A stretch of DNA of 64,000 nucleotides from Magnetococcales bacterium WMHbinv6 (GTDB lineage Bacteria; Pseudomonadota; Magnetococcia; Magnetococcales; Magnetaquicoccaceae): the NCBI GenBank assembly GCA_002753135.1, contig PDZV01000003.1, positions 123,955 through 187,954 on the forward strand, read 5' to 3'. The translations under genes and the position numbers were made by a program. Numbering within the stretch: position 1 is the first letter of the stretch; every line of letters starts with the position of its first letter. The notes beneath the pieces were generated by a model that did no database searches, was not told the DNA's origin, and saw only the letters and a list, made by a program, of their open reading frames with translations. This document shows positions 27,190 through 35,323 of this stretch, in pieces.

Positions 27190-27901
27190 CGGGCAGACTC
27201 AACCGGTAGCCAACCCCGCGCAACGTGTGCAGCAGACTGGGCAGACCTGGGGCATCAATCGTGGAGCGCAAGGTGTGCATGTGTACCCGCAAGGCATCAC
27301 TGTCTGGTGGTGAGTCGCCCCAAATGGCCTGTTCGATATCACGCCGCCAGACCACAGCTGGAGAACGGCTCATCAGCAGTTCAAGAATTTTCATGGGAAT
27401 CATGGGCAACTCCAGGCGACGACTGCCGCGCCGGATCTGCATGGTTTCCAGGTCGAACTCCAGGTCGGCAACCTGCAGCGTGCGGCGCGTCAGCAGACCG
27501 CCAGCGCGTTTGGCCAGGGCATGCAGGCGCATTTCCAACTCTTTGAGTTCAAACGGTTTGCTCAGATAATCATCCGCACCGTTATGAAAACCAGCCACTT
27601 TGTCATCCAGGGCGCTGCGCGCCGATAAAATCAGCACCGGCGTCTCTTTGGCCCCCTCTTGCCGCAGTTTGCGGCACAAGGTAATGCCATCCATACCTGG
27701 CAACATCAGATCCAGCACAATCACATCATAGCTATTGACCAACGCCAGATGCAGGCCGGTGATACCATCCATGGCCGCATCGACGCTGTGACCCCGTTCT
27801 TCAAAATAGTCACACAGATTGGCTGCCAAATCGGTATGATCTTCGATGAACAGAATACGCAGGGCAGGCAAACTGTAAGCAGAGGTTTTCATGGATGGCA
27901 C
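27173..27901 (-). CDS. OmpR-family response regulator
   Basis: A 242-residue regulator with an N-terminal receiver domain (ILFIEDHTDLAANL, phospho-Asp in VIVLDLMLPGMDG, Lys in DDYLSKPFELKEL) and a C-terminal winged helix (FDLETMQIRRGSRRLELPM, then DALRVHMHTLRSTID and GVGYRLSL). It comes first in the operon with the overlapping kinase gene. The start ATG at 27901 is one of several; an internal start is possible since the receiver domain begins only at about residue 12. Confidence 0.93.
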   Translation of the reverse strand: MPSMKTSAYSLPALRILFIEDHTDLAANLCDYFEERGHSVDAAMDGITGLHLALVNSYDVIVLDLMLPGMDGITLCRKLRQEGAKETPVLILSARSALDDKVAGFHNGADDYLSKPFELKELEMRLHALAKRAGGLLTRRTLQVADLEFDLETMQIRRGSRRLELPMIPMKILELLMSRSPAVVWRRDIEQAIWGDSPPDSDALRVHMHTLRSTIDAPGLPSLLHTLRGVGYRLSLPDAPSA

Positions 27902-27942
27902 AGTGGTTGTTGGAGAAAGCGCCAGGAGACTGTGGCACGCGG

Positions 27943-28155
27943 TCAGGGCAGAATGGTCAGCATTTCGCTTCCGATATCATATTTGAGCAAAAATCCCCCA
28001 GTCTTTTCAAGATGCAGGGTGTGCAGGCATAACCTGGCACTTTGCGTCCATCGTGGGTGGCGATTTCCGAATATGATCGCTTGTCCGGCGTGGCTCTCTT
28101 CCGCACTTGTTGCGACAGGCAGAGTCAGCCCGCTGGCAAACAGGGCTGCGAACAA
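27943..28155 (-). CDS. Possible small exported protein, start unclear
   Basis: A 70-residue frame starting with TTG whose N terminus is a convincing signal peptide (FAALFASGLTLPVATSA-EE), followed by about 50 residues with no recognised domain and ending YDIGSEMLTILP. In-frame codons upstream (Asn-Thr-Lys-Thr-Leu) would extend the signal peptide, but they follow a TGA and AAGGAG without a start codon between, so the true start may be the TTG, a rare codon, or the gene may be damaged. It is located just upstream of the OmpR/EnvZ-type pair on the same strand. Confidence 0.4.
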   Translation of the reverse strand: MFAALFASGLTLPVATSAEESHAGQAIIFGNRHPRWTQSARLCLHTLHLEKTGGFLLKYDIGSEMLTILP

Positions 28156-28443
28156 TAATGTTTTCGTGTTTCACTCCTTCTGGAGAGATGATCGCAGAAA
28201 ACAGTGATCTGACCCGATCACCGCCACACCCGCCTGATAATAAAGCCCTCTCACGGTGCTGCCGCCGCGTTACCATACTTGCTGTCCACGTACACCGGGT
28301 TGACCGCGGCACCGCAAGCTGACGCGCCAGCCCGCCAGCAGACGATTGAACGACTTTATCACCAGGCGGCAAAGCATGACCAATTGCCAGTCAACCGATC
28401 ACCAGTTAACATTTCGGCAAACCGGTTGCGGTCGAAAAATTAC
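28156..28443. other. No supported gene
   Basis: About 290 bases between the small exported-protein frame and the DUF465 gene. Open frames exist on both strands but show no family resemblance, good start site or domain, so I call nothing here. Confidence 0.5.
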
Positions 28444-28650
28444 TCAACTGGTATGCTGATTGAGCATGAACGCCATTTGATCTTTCAGCATCAATTTTTG
28501 TTTTTTGAGCCGCTCCAGGGAAAATTGGTCACGCACATGGCCATACGTTTCGATTTCGTTTTTGATGGCCTGATATTGATCATGCAGTTGACGGAATTTA
28601 TCACTGGTGCTTAACAGCTCTTGCACAGCTTGCAGTTGGTCTTCAAACAT
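28444..28650 (-). CDS. DUF465 (YdcH-like) small coiled-coil protein
   Basis: A 68-residue protein of the DUF465/YdcH type: a single helical hairpin with the pattern FRQLHDQYQAIKNEIET and, near the end, LERLKKQKLMLKDQMAFML. The frame continues upstream to 28728, but ATG 28650 has AAAGGAGTC 5 bases before it and gives the family's normal length. The function of this widespread family is unknown. Confidence 0.85.
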   Translation of the reverse strand: MFEDQLQAVQELLSTSDKFRQLHDQYQAIKNEIETYGHVRDQFSLERLKKQKLMLKDQMAFMLNQHTS

Positions 28651-28718
28651 TAATGACTCCTTTAAAGCGACGTATGCTCCCGCGTTGGGGAGGATAGTTT
28701 GGGTATAGCAGCCTTTGT

Positions 28719-29237
28719 TCAAGGGCACAACCCAGCCGGATCAGGGGGCAGAATTCCCTGCTGGCCCTGTTGAATACTTTCCCTGGCCAAACGGTCGACG
28801 ATCTCATTTTCCGGATGTCCGGCGTGACCTTTAACCCATTGCCAGTCTACTGCATGTTGGCGGCATAATGCATCCAATCTTTGCCAGAGATCCACATTCA
28901 GCACTGCCTGACCATCCGCTTTGCGCCAATTGCGCCGTTTCCACTGATAAATCCACTGGGTAATCCCATTTTTGACATACTGCGAATCGGTGGTCACGGT
29001 TACCCGGCACGGACGCTTCAACACTTCCAGGGCACGAATAACGGCCAACATTTCCATGCGGTTGTTGGTTGTATGGCTGGCATAGCCGGTGAGGGATTTT
29101 TCGTGGTCACCATAACCCAGCAAGGCACCCCATCCGCCAGGGCCTGGATTACCCCGACAAGCACCATCGGCGCAAATACGCACTTCTGGCAGAGAAAAAG
29201 GAGGAGCGGGGTTGGCATCGGTCACGGCATCGGTCAC
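28719..29237 (-). CDS. rnhA: Ribonuclease HI
   Basis: An RNase HI of about 172 residues that cuts the RNA strand of RNA-DNA hybrids. The four acidic catalytic residues are visible: Asp in [17 protein letters not shown], Glu in [13 protein letters not shown], Asp in [11 protein letters not shown] and Asp in [10 protein letters not shown]; the [12 protein letters not shown] loop carries the catalytic His. No ATG is available before the domain. The frame opens at a TTG (29270) without a ribosome site; I chose the GTG at 29237 that follows AGGA, while a GTG at 29225 is also possible. Confidence 0.92.
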   Translation of the reverse strand: MTDAVTDANPAPPFSLPEVRICADGACRGNPGPGGWGALLGYGDHEKSLTGYASHTTNNRMEMLAVIRALEVLKRPCRVTVTTDSQYVKNGITQWIYQWKRRNWRKADGQAVLNVDLWQRLDALCRQHAVDWQWVKGHAGHPENEIVDRLARESIQQGQQGILPPDPAGLCP

Positions 29238-29378
29238 AACGGGAAAGATCCTGTAGCTGAAAAAAAACAATCACACGTCCCCAGTGTATGGGCAGTTGAC
29301 GCAAAAATCCAGGCCGGACTTGCACGGAGACTCATGCTGGCTGACCGATTTCTCCGTATCTTGACCGTCACGTTTTAC

Positions 29379-30029
29379 TTAAGGGCAGTTGCGGGCAGAT
29401 TGTATCGATTCGACAAGCAGATTGTCCATCGTTTGTAACAATCGACAGGCCCAAGGGGAGTGCCGCTGCACTTTCTCAGGATCCAACAGCTTCAAGATGG
29501 CGAACGCATCTCGGCCTTTCCTGTAATGATGTTTTGTAGTGTTTTGGGCGGCATGATTTAAGCCGTCAAAAATAGCCTGTTTTTCCGCTGCTTCAATCGG
29601 TTTCGTCGTAGGCAATCGACTCAGGTTGCAACCTGAGCCAAAATAGGATTGCACTGCTTCAAGATCAGCCAGAAACCAACTCTCCATGCACTGTGTCATT
29701 AAATGGACCTGCTCGTCCGATATATTATTTGGGGCCACAAAATTGTCCCTTACCTTCAAAAATGCCAGCGGCTTGTCATAATAGATCTCTGGTACTGGAT
29801 CTTCACTATCAACAAGCAAAAGATTAATCTCATCTTTGCTTTTTTTGTTGCGAAATTCTTCAAAAGCTCTGTTTCGAGAACCGCACCTGTTGATGTGAAT
29901 ACGACGTTCGGGGAGACCAGCACAAATGAAAAATTTTTTGAATGCCTCACGCAAATCTCTGGCTAAATATTTATCTCCTTGTCCGATTTCACCACCACCT
30001 TCCACAAAAATTCTCAGTGATTTTACCAT
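29379..30029 (-). CDS. DUF4276 (Toprim-like) protein paired with an AAA ATPase
   Basis: A 216-residue protein that matches DUF4276: IFVEGGGE at the N terminus, RNRAFEEF, INLLLVDSEDPV, HLMTQCMESWFLADLEAV and YRKGRDAFAILKLLDPEKV. The Glu of VEG plus the Asp-x-Glu-Asp cluster of VDSED fit a Toprim-type metal site, so a nuclease activity is likely but unproven. The start ATG lies inside ATGGTAA at the end of the ATPase gene (7-base overlap), which means translational coupling. AAA/ABC-ATPase plus Toprim-like pairs are a common architecture of antiphage systems (PARIS AriA/AriB, OLD-type proteins), so a defence role is my main guess. Confidence 0.85.
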   Translation of the reverse strand: MVKSLRIFVEGGGEIGQGDKYLARDLREAFKKFFICAGLPERRIHINRCGSRNRAFEEFRNKKSKDEINLLLVDSEDPVPEIYYDKPLAFLKVRDNFVAPNNISDEQVHLMTQCMESWFLADLEAVQSYFGSGCNLSRLPTTKPIEAAEKQAIFDGLNHAAQNTTKHHYRKGRDAFAILKLLDPEKVQRHSPWACRLLQTMDNLLVESIQSARNCP

Positions 30030-31216
30030 CGAACTCCCCCCAGTTCACCATTCAACCACAACTGACCCAAGCGGTATTCACCTAACCACTGTTGCAACTG
30101 TTTCTGATCCAATCGTTGCATGATGGTTTGACTGTTTTTCTTATCGCAAACGATAACGGAATCCGGTTGATCGGTAAAACTGTCTACTAAAAAATCGGAA
30201 TGAGTCGTCACAATCAATTGCATGCGTTCAGAGGCTGATTTCAATAAATTACCAATATTTGCAATCACATCAGGATGTAGACCCATTTCTGGTTCTTCAA
30301 TACAAACCAAAGGTGGCGGATTGGGATGACATAAAATAGCGAGTAGAGCAATATAACGCAGTGTACCATCAGAAAGCCGCGTTGCCGGTATTTTCATGTC
30401 CTGATGCGGGCCATGACCGCGTTCATGGAAAAAGACCTGAACTTTGCCTCCTTCAACCTGTACATCAAAATCGATAATGTCAGTATTGAGGTGTTGTAAG
30501 TTTTTCAACATGTTGGATTTTGCTGTCGGATCACCGCGGAGATGGTTCAACACCATGGCCAGATTACTGAAATCCTCTTCCAGAAAATCATGACGGGCTG
30601 CCGTATCTTGAAATTGTCTCGGTGTTGTGAAACGTCCGACACTCCACTCCCGGTACAATTTAATGCGCGTATACTCTTCACCCAGGCGGGTGACTTCAGG
30701 AAAGCTGTCCACATCCTTTCTTTGGGCAAGAATCGATTGCTCTGGATGCAGATCCTCTCGTTTTAACTCTCTTTTTCTTCCTTTATCGCGGCTATGATAA
30801 TTCAGATGGGCGCGTCCGTTTTTAAACTTATAGTAAAAGAAAGGCTCTCTCTCTCCAGAAACAGCGAATTCATTTTCAATTCGTTCCTCAATGATTTCCA
30901 AACGATAGGCTGACTCCTGAACAGCCAGAACATGTCTCAGTAGAGGCATGTTTTTTATGCGGATTACCGTTTCTATGGTGGCAACGGACTTGTCGCGATT
31001 GCCTTTCCATAACCACTCGCGAATCCCTCCGGCGTCACGTATTGGCTTGTTCAACTCCTTGGGTGCCGCTTGCAACAGACTGACGGCTTCAAGAAAATTT
31101 GATTTTCCTGAACCATTGGCACCAATGATCAGATTCAGTGGACCAAGTGTCAGCGTCTCGTTGCCAGAGCCAAATGATAAAAGGTTGGCAATTTTTATTT
31201 TCTCAATGAATTGCAT
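30023..31216 (-). CDS. AAA (ABC-type, AAA_21) ATPase of a Toprim-paired system
   Basis: A 397-residue SMC/RecF-like ATPase: Walker A in NLIIGANGSGKSNFLEAV (near residue 30), a central coiled or helical insert (about 90-280), an ABC-signature-like ATRLSDGTLRYIALLAIL, Walker B with catalytic Glu in PPLVCIEEPEMGLHPD, and the switch His in IVTTHSDFLVD. I chose the ATG at 31216, which follows GAGGAGG, over the upstream start at 31303. It is coupled to the DUF4276 gene. A 13-bp hairpin sits just upstream of its ribosome site. Confidence 0.9.
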   Translation of the reverse strand: MQFIEKIKIANLLSFGSGNETLTLGPLNLIIGANGSGKSNFLEAVSLLQAAPKELNKPIRDAGGIREWLWKGNRDKSVATIETVIRIKNMPLLRHVLAVQESAYRLEIIEERIENEFAVSGEREPFFYYKFKNGRAHLNYHSRDKGRKRELKREDLHPEQSILAQRKDVDSFPEVTRLGEEYTRIKLYREWSVGRFTTPRQFQDTAARHDFLEEDFSNLAMVLNHLRGDPTAKSNMLKNLQHLNTDIIDFDVQVEGGKVQVFFHERGHGPHQDMKIPATRLSDGTLRYIALLAILCHPNPPPLVCIEEPEMGLHPDVIANIGNLLKSASERMQLIVTTHSDFLVDSFTDQPDSVIVCDKKNSQTIMQRLDQKQLQQWLGEYRLGQLWLNGELGGVRW

Positions 31217-31241
31217 AAAACCTCCTCGCAGGATAGTCGGC

Positions 31242-31270
31242 AACCGGGAGGAGAGATTCTCCTCCCGGTT
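31242..31270. repeat. Perfect 13-bp hairpin of a recurrent GGGAGGAGA type
   Basis: AACCGGGAGGAGA (31242-31254) pairs fully with 31258-31270 around GAT. It lies between the cytochrome operon stop (31319) and the ATPase start (31216). TTTT follows on the + strand only, so it is not a good terminator for the minus-strand genes. The same core (GGAGGAGA/TCTCCTCC) occurs in the MITE at 10518-10536, and a variant at 35224-35248. Confidence 0.75.
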
Positions 31271-31318
31271 TTGGGCCCATGAGAACAGGCCCTGGATAAG
31301 CAAATGATAGGCTGTCGA

Positions 31319-33478
31319 CTATTTCATTTCCGGCAGCGATTGCAATTCGGCAACCCGTTCCGGTGGATAACCCAGGCCTTCGAAGTCGATGATGCCGCGT
31401 GTGGAGTGGCACTCTTTGCAGCGCCGTCCCTCTTTGCGGATGCCGTGGTTGACCATCAACGAACCCATTTGCCGCATCCAGTGGGCTTCGACATTTTTCA
31501 ATTGGCCATCCGCTGTCAGCGGATACACCCCAGACCAGCGCCCAACCCCGAAATAACGCATGAATTCGTCCATCATGTAGGCCTTGAAGGGGGCTTCATA
31601 CATCCGTTTGACGATGGGGTGCTGCAAGGCTTTTTTGACCGATTGCTCCGGTTTGCCGGTTTCGTAGTAGACCGGATAGTCAAAGGGCAGAATCATCGCG
31701 CCGAAGGGGCCCTGGTTGCCCATCTCTTCGTACATGATGGCATTGAATACCTTGAAGGGATAAAGGCGGCTCTTGCCCTGCTCCATGACCGGACGAATGT
31801 TCTCTTCGATCATCTTCTGCCGTTTGGCCAGCATCTCCGGGGAGAGGGCCAATAGCGGGTTGGTCGCCTCTTTGACGTAACGTTCCACATCCAGATCGGG
31901 ATAGTTTTTCTGCAACTCCAGGGCCGCAGCGCGAATCTGAGCCACCGCTTCTGGATCATCGATACGCACCAATTGGTTCATCAGCGGATTATACCGTCCT
32001 TTAACCACCGGATTGTCGCCCAACGCATTGGCCAGGAAGGTGCCATTGCCATTGAACCAGAGAAATTTGAACCCTTTTCCCGGCTTGCCGGATTGGTAGA
32101 CATCCTTGAAGACATACACTCCCTCTTCAGCATCCCAGACCGGATGTACCCAGTCGCGCAGCACCACGTTGTCGGCACGCAACTCTTTGATATGGCACGC
32201 TTCACAGGAGAGACGGTCCACATGACCATTCAACAACGCCCGATCCTGGGTATCCTTGACGTGTGGTGCAGCGGTGTGGCAACTCTCGCACTCCACCTTT
32301 TTGTGTGGCAGATCATTGGCCACCAGATCGACCCCTTTGTCGCCACGGGGAATTTTGTGGCCTTCCGGTTGATGGCAGTCGGTACACACCATGCCGGCGG
32401 CGGCATGCACATCAAACGCTTTCTGGAAGGAGTTGCCCCGTTTGGCACCAGGGTGCAGCAGACGACGATTTTTGTGGCCCAGATTATCTGGAGCCGAGCC
32501 GGGCGGTAAATTTTCTTCCCGATCGCCACCCATATTGTGTTGATGGCAGAACAGGCAGGTTTGTGCCGTCGGTTGACCGACAGTCAGGGCGGTTTTCAGC
32601 GAACGATCCTGGTTCCAACGCCGTCCATGTTTATCTTCGATGACCGTGCGCTGGTTCATGTCATAGCCGGTGGCGTGACAGATCAGGCAGTCGATACCCT
32701 CTTTGGCCACAGCCGGCGCATCGTGACCCGGCAGCATCTGCTCGGTCGAAGGATGGTAGCCACCTCCGATATGGCATTGTCCGCACCCTTCACTGCGTAC
32801 CTCAATCTCCCCATTGCCATGGGCCGGTTTGCTTTTGACCAGCTCCGCCCAACCGGTCCAGGTGAAAGAGCCGGGTACGCCACAGGCGCGATCAATTTTA
32901 CCCACCGGAATCGGTTGCGTTCCCTTGCCGTTGACTTCACGGCCATCAAAACCGTAGGTGGAAAAACCCGAAGAGGTACTCTGGAATTTAAAGTGGACCG
33001 AATGCACCACATCCTCCAGGGTATTGACCTGACTCACTTTGCCTTGCCCATCGGTCACTTTGATGGTGGCATGGCAGGTCAGGCAGGTTTTGGGCCCTTC
33101 ATAGCGGCGGATACCGGCTTTGCGAAAATATTCGATATGCGGATAGGGGGCCTCCTTTTGGAAAGAGCGGGTCCGCATCAGAATGTCCACCTTCAAGCGG
33201 CGGGCAAAAGCATTCTCTTCGCTGGCGGTCTGGGCCAGGGCCCGTTCCTGGCGGTAAGTTTGCGTCAATTCGGCAGCCAGTCGGGCAAACTCCCGTTCAC
33301 TCAAGGGTTCGCCAATATCGTAGGTGAGGGGTGCGTTGACCACCCCGATATACGAAGTCAACAATTCTGGATAAATCCAGTGGACGGCAGCTGCACCAAA
33401 GGCACCAACCAATGCCGACAACACAATGCGCCGCCCCCACGGATGGCTCCATAAACGATTGATAAGAGGGTTGTTCAT
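31319..33478 (-). CDS. Multihaem c-type cytochrome (8 CxxCH)
   Basis: A 719-residue protein with an N-terminal membrane anchor or uncleaved signal (RIVLSALVGAFGAAAVHWIY) and eight CxxCH haem sites: CLTCH, CGQCH, CLICH, CLFCH, CTDCH, CESCH, CEACH and, far downstream, CKECH. Seven lie in the first 450 residues; a haem-poor stretch of about 230 residues separates the last. The membrane-attached periplasmic protein should carry electrons to or from the cytochrome b encoded 2 bases upstream. It does not match NrfA, Hao or OTR closely in length or haem spacing as far as I can judge, so its electron donor/acceptor is open. Confidence 0.88.
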   Translation of the reverse strand: MNNPLINRLWSHPWGRRIVLSALVGAFGAAAVHWIYPELLTSYIGVVNAPLTYDIGEPLSEREFARLAAELTQTYRQERALAQTASEENAFARRLKVDILMRTRSFQKEAPYPHIEYFRKAGIRRYEGPKTCLTCHATIKVTDGQGKVSQVNTLEDVVHSVHFKFQSTSSGFSTYGFDGREVNGKGTQPIPVGKIDRACGVPGSFTWTGWAELVKSKPAHGNGEIEVRSEGCGQCHIGGGYHPSTEQMLPGHDAPAVAKEGIDCLICHATGYDMNQRTVIEDKHGRRWNQDRSLKTALTVGQPTAQTCLFCHQHNMGGDREENLPPGSAPDNLGHKNRRLLHPGAKRGNSFQKAFDVHAAAGMVCTDCHQPEGHKIPRGDKGVDLVANDLPHKKVECESCHTAAPHVKDTQDRALLNGHVDRLSCEACHIKELRADNVVLRDWVHPVWDAEEGVYVFKDVYQSGKPGKGFKFLWFNGNGTFLANALGDNPVVKGRYNPLMNQLVRIDDPEAVAQIRAAALELQKNYPDLDVERYVKEATNPLLALSPEMLAKRQKMIEENIRPVMEQGKSRLYPFKVFNAIMYEEMGNQGPFGAMILPFDYPVYYETGKPEQSVKKALQHPIVKRMYEAPFKAYMMDEFMRYFGVGRWSGVYPLTADGQLKNVEAHWMRQMGSLMVNHGIRKEGRRCKECHSTRGIIDFEGLGYPPERVAELQSLPEMK

Positions 33479-33480
33479 GG

Positions 33481-34131
33481 TTATTCCTCCCCAGCCTTGG
33501 CACCAAAAATCATGTTACGAAACTCGCCCAACACTGTTTCACCCGCCGTAGCCAGATAGATATGGCCCAACATAAACGCGGTCAAAAACAGGCCCAACAG
33601 ATAGTGCGTGATGCCGACGGTCCACAGACCATCCATGCCCAAAAAGCGCTCCGGAGCCCACTCCGGAAAAAAGAACAGTATGCCAGAGAGAATCAACACC
33701 GGCATGCCGCCATACATGACCCCCAGATAGGTGATTTGCTGCAACGGATTGAATTTGCAGCGGACGGTGGCCGGAAACGGGTGTGGTTCCCCCCGAAAGA
33801 TGCCGACTCCGTAAAAACGGGCCTGTTGCCATAACCGTCCCGGCAATCCTGGCCATTGCGGGCGATAATGGCCGCCATTGCGACCAAACAGGTTGGCCAA
33901 TAGATAGCCGCCATAGGCGAAAGTCAGCAGCAGACCGAACAGATTGTGCAGAATGCGGGCCGTCTCAAACGGAATCAGCGGCCATCCGCTACCGGCAAAG
34001 TGCAGGCTGGCCCCGCTGGCAATCAGCATCAGAAAGAAAAAAGCGTTTGTCCAATGCCAGAGGCGCAGCCATAACGGATAGAGTTGCACAGCATGGCCTT
34101 GGCTTGCGACAGGGTGGGCAGAATGCATCAT
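33481..34131 (-). CDS. Cytochrome b (b561 / hydrogenase-type) membrane subunit
   Basis: A 216-residue inner-membrane di-haem cytochrome b of the Ni/Fe-hydrogenase or thiosulfate-reductase type. Four helices are visible, with candidate haem-ligating His residues in LWLRLWHWTNAFFFLML, TARILHNLFGLLLTFAY, VGITHYLLGLFLTAFML and GHIYLA. It overlaps the heptahaem cytochrome gene by 4 bases (ATGA) and ends 2 bases before the octahaem gene. Membrane quinol oxidation (or quinone reduction) coupled to the flanking periplasmic cytochromes is the expected role. Confidence 0.88.
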   Translation of the reverse strand: MMHSAHPVASQGHAVQLYPLWLRLWHWTNAFFFLMLIASGASLHFAGSGWPLIPFETARILHNLFGLLLTFAYGGYLLANLFGRNGGHYRPQWPGLPGRLWQQARFYGVGIFRGEPHPFPATVRCKFNPLQQITYLGVMYGGMPVLILSGILFFFPEWAPERFLGMDGLWTVGITHYLLGLFLTAFMLGHIYLATAGETVLGEFRNMIFGAKAGEE

Positions 34132-35033
34132 ACGTCACCTCTCTTGCGGGTCAGCAGCCAACGGGCAAAACCGTGTGCCAACAGAACCAGTACGGTCACA
34201 CCGAGCAGCGCGAGACTGGCCCAATCGAGCCACAAATTGCGGGTCATCCCGATCACATAGGCGTTGTTCAGTACCAGTGCGTTGACGAAACCATATTTTT
34301 GCCGTTCTTCGGTTGCCTGATAAAGATAGAGTTTGCTGGTCAACAACGAGTTGCGCGAGTGGCAGGCGACACAATCACGCAATGCCAGGGATCTGTCGAC
34401 GATGAAATGGTCCTGCGGACGGTTGGAACCGGTATGGCATTCCACACAGCGCACCGCCTGCCAGTGGCGCTGCAGCTCGGGCAACCAGGCGTGGCTGCGC
34501 TGCAGGGCTGGCATCATACGACCGGTCAAATCCTTGATCCGTTCGTTGTTCTGATGGCAATTCAGACAGATGGTATTATCCTGTTTCACCTGTTGCGGCA
34601 CATCCTCCACCCGGGTCTGAAACAGCCCGTGAAAAACGTGCGGATCGTGGCAGGAGGAGCAGAAAAAGCGGTCGGGCATGGCCCGCACATGGTTGCTGCG
34701 CATAAAACCTTTTTCGACCGTTTCAAACAGGGCATACGGAAAACGGTCATTGCCTTTGTGGCACTCCAGACAGTGCAGAGCCTCCCGTTTGGCCTCTTCA
34801 AAATGTGGAAAAGCTTCAAAACCGGGGCCGTGACACGAGCGGCAGTTCAATTTGGCGTGACTGGAGGCGGCCAAGGCCTTGGCATCGATGGCCAGGTTGC
34901 GTAAGCCGCCGGTTGTGGGATCCAGATAGGCCATGCTCTGCATGCCGTGACAGCGCAGACAGGCTGTGTCATCCGCCTGCACAAGGCGATTCGGCAACAG
35001 GAGCAACAAGGCGAGCAGGAAGAAGCGCATCAT
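34128..35033 (-). CDS. Heptahaem c-type cytochrome with C-terminal membrane anchor
   Basis: A 301-residue protein with a signal peptide (FLLALLLLLPNRLVQA), seven CxxCH motifs (CLRCH, CRSCH, CLECH, CSSCH, CLNCH, CVECH, CVACH) and one C-terminal transmembrane helix (WASLALLGVTVLVLLAHGFA) followed by a basic tail. It is therefore a periplasmic domain tethered to the inner membrane. First gene of the three-gene operon; its stop overlaps the cytochrome b start. Haem spacing resembles NapC/DmsE-like and doheme-type electron carriers only loosely. Confidence 0.88.
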   Translation of the reverse strand: MMRFFLLALLLLLPNRLVQADDTACLRCHGMQSMAYLDPTTGGLRNLAIDAKALAASSHAKLNCRSCHGPGFEAFPHFEEAKREALHCLECHKGNDRFPYALFETVEKGFMRSNHVRAMPDRFFCSSCHDPHVFHGLFQTRVEDVPQQVKQDNTICLNCHQNNERIKDLTGRMMPALQRSHAWLPELQRHWQAVRCVECHTGSNRPQDHFIVDRSLALRDCVACHSRNSLLTSKLYLYQATEERQKYGFVNALVLNNAYVIGMTRNLWLDWASLALLGVTVLVLLAHGFARWLLTRKRGDV

Positions 35034-35190
35034 GGAAAGTTTCCATCATGGGCCTGGGTGATCAACCCGGGACTTAGGCGTTACAAATCGGTTTGGCACA
35101 CAATCAGGGGTGGGGTTGGTGTCCGGTGTTCCGAATCAACGTCCAGAGGTGTTACCCTCCGGACGGATTCAGAATGGATCTGAAACGGTA

Positions 35191-35268
35191 CTGAAGAGTT
35201 AGGAAGATCTCCCTGGTTTCTCCACCGGGGGAGAAGCTCTCCCCCGGTCCCCATGCCACTCTCTTCAG
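35191..35268. repeat. Nested inverted repeats in the cytochrome-ankyrin gap
   Basis: An inner perfect hairpin ACCGGGGGAGA (35224-35234) with its complement at 35238-35248 around AGC lies inside an outer 8-bp pair CTGAAGAG (35191-35198) and CTCTTCAG (35261-35268). It occupies the 290-base gap upstream of the heptahaem gene and past the ankyrin gene stop, so it could end the ankyrin transcript. No T-run follows. It resembles the hairpins at 31242-31270 and in the MITE at 10518. Confidence 0.6.
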
Positions 35269-35323
35269 GTTATCACGAAGCTTTCCATGTGGACAGCCCA
35301 TTTTGCAACGGGTTGCCGATAGT

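Noticed and set aside
28279..28614. A 111-codon + frame overlapping the DUF465 gene
   Set aside because: Most of it is antisense to the DUF465 coding sequence, and the part outside shows no recognisable protein.
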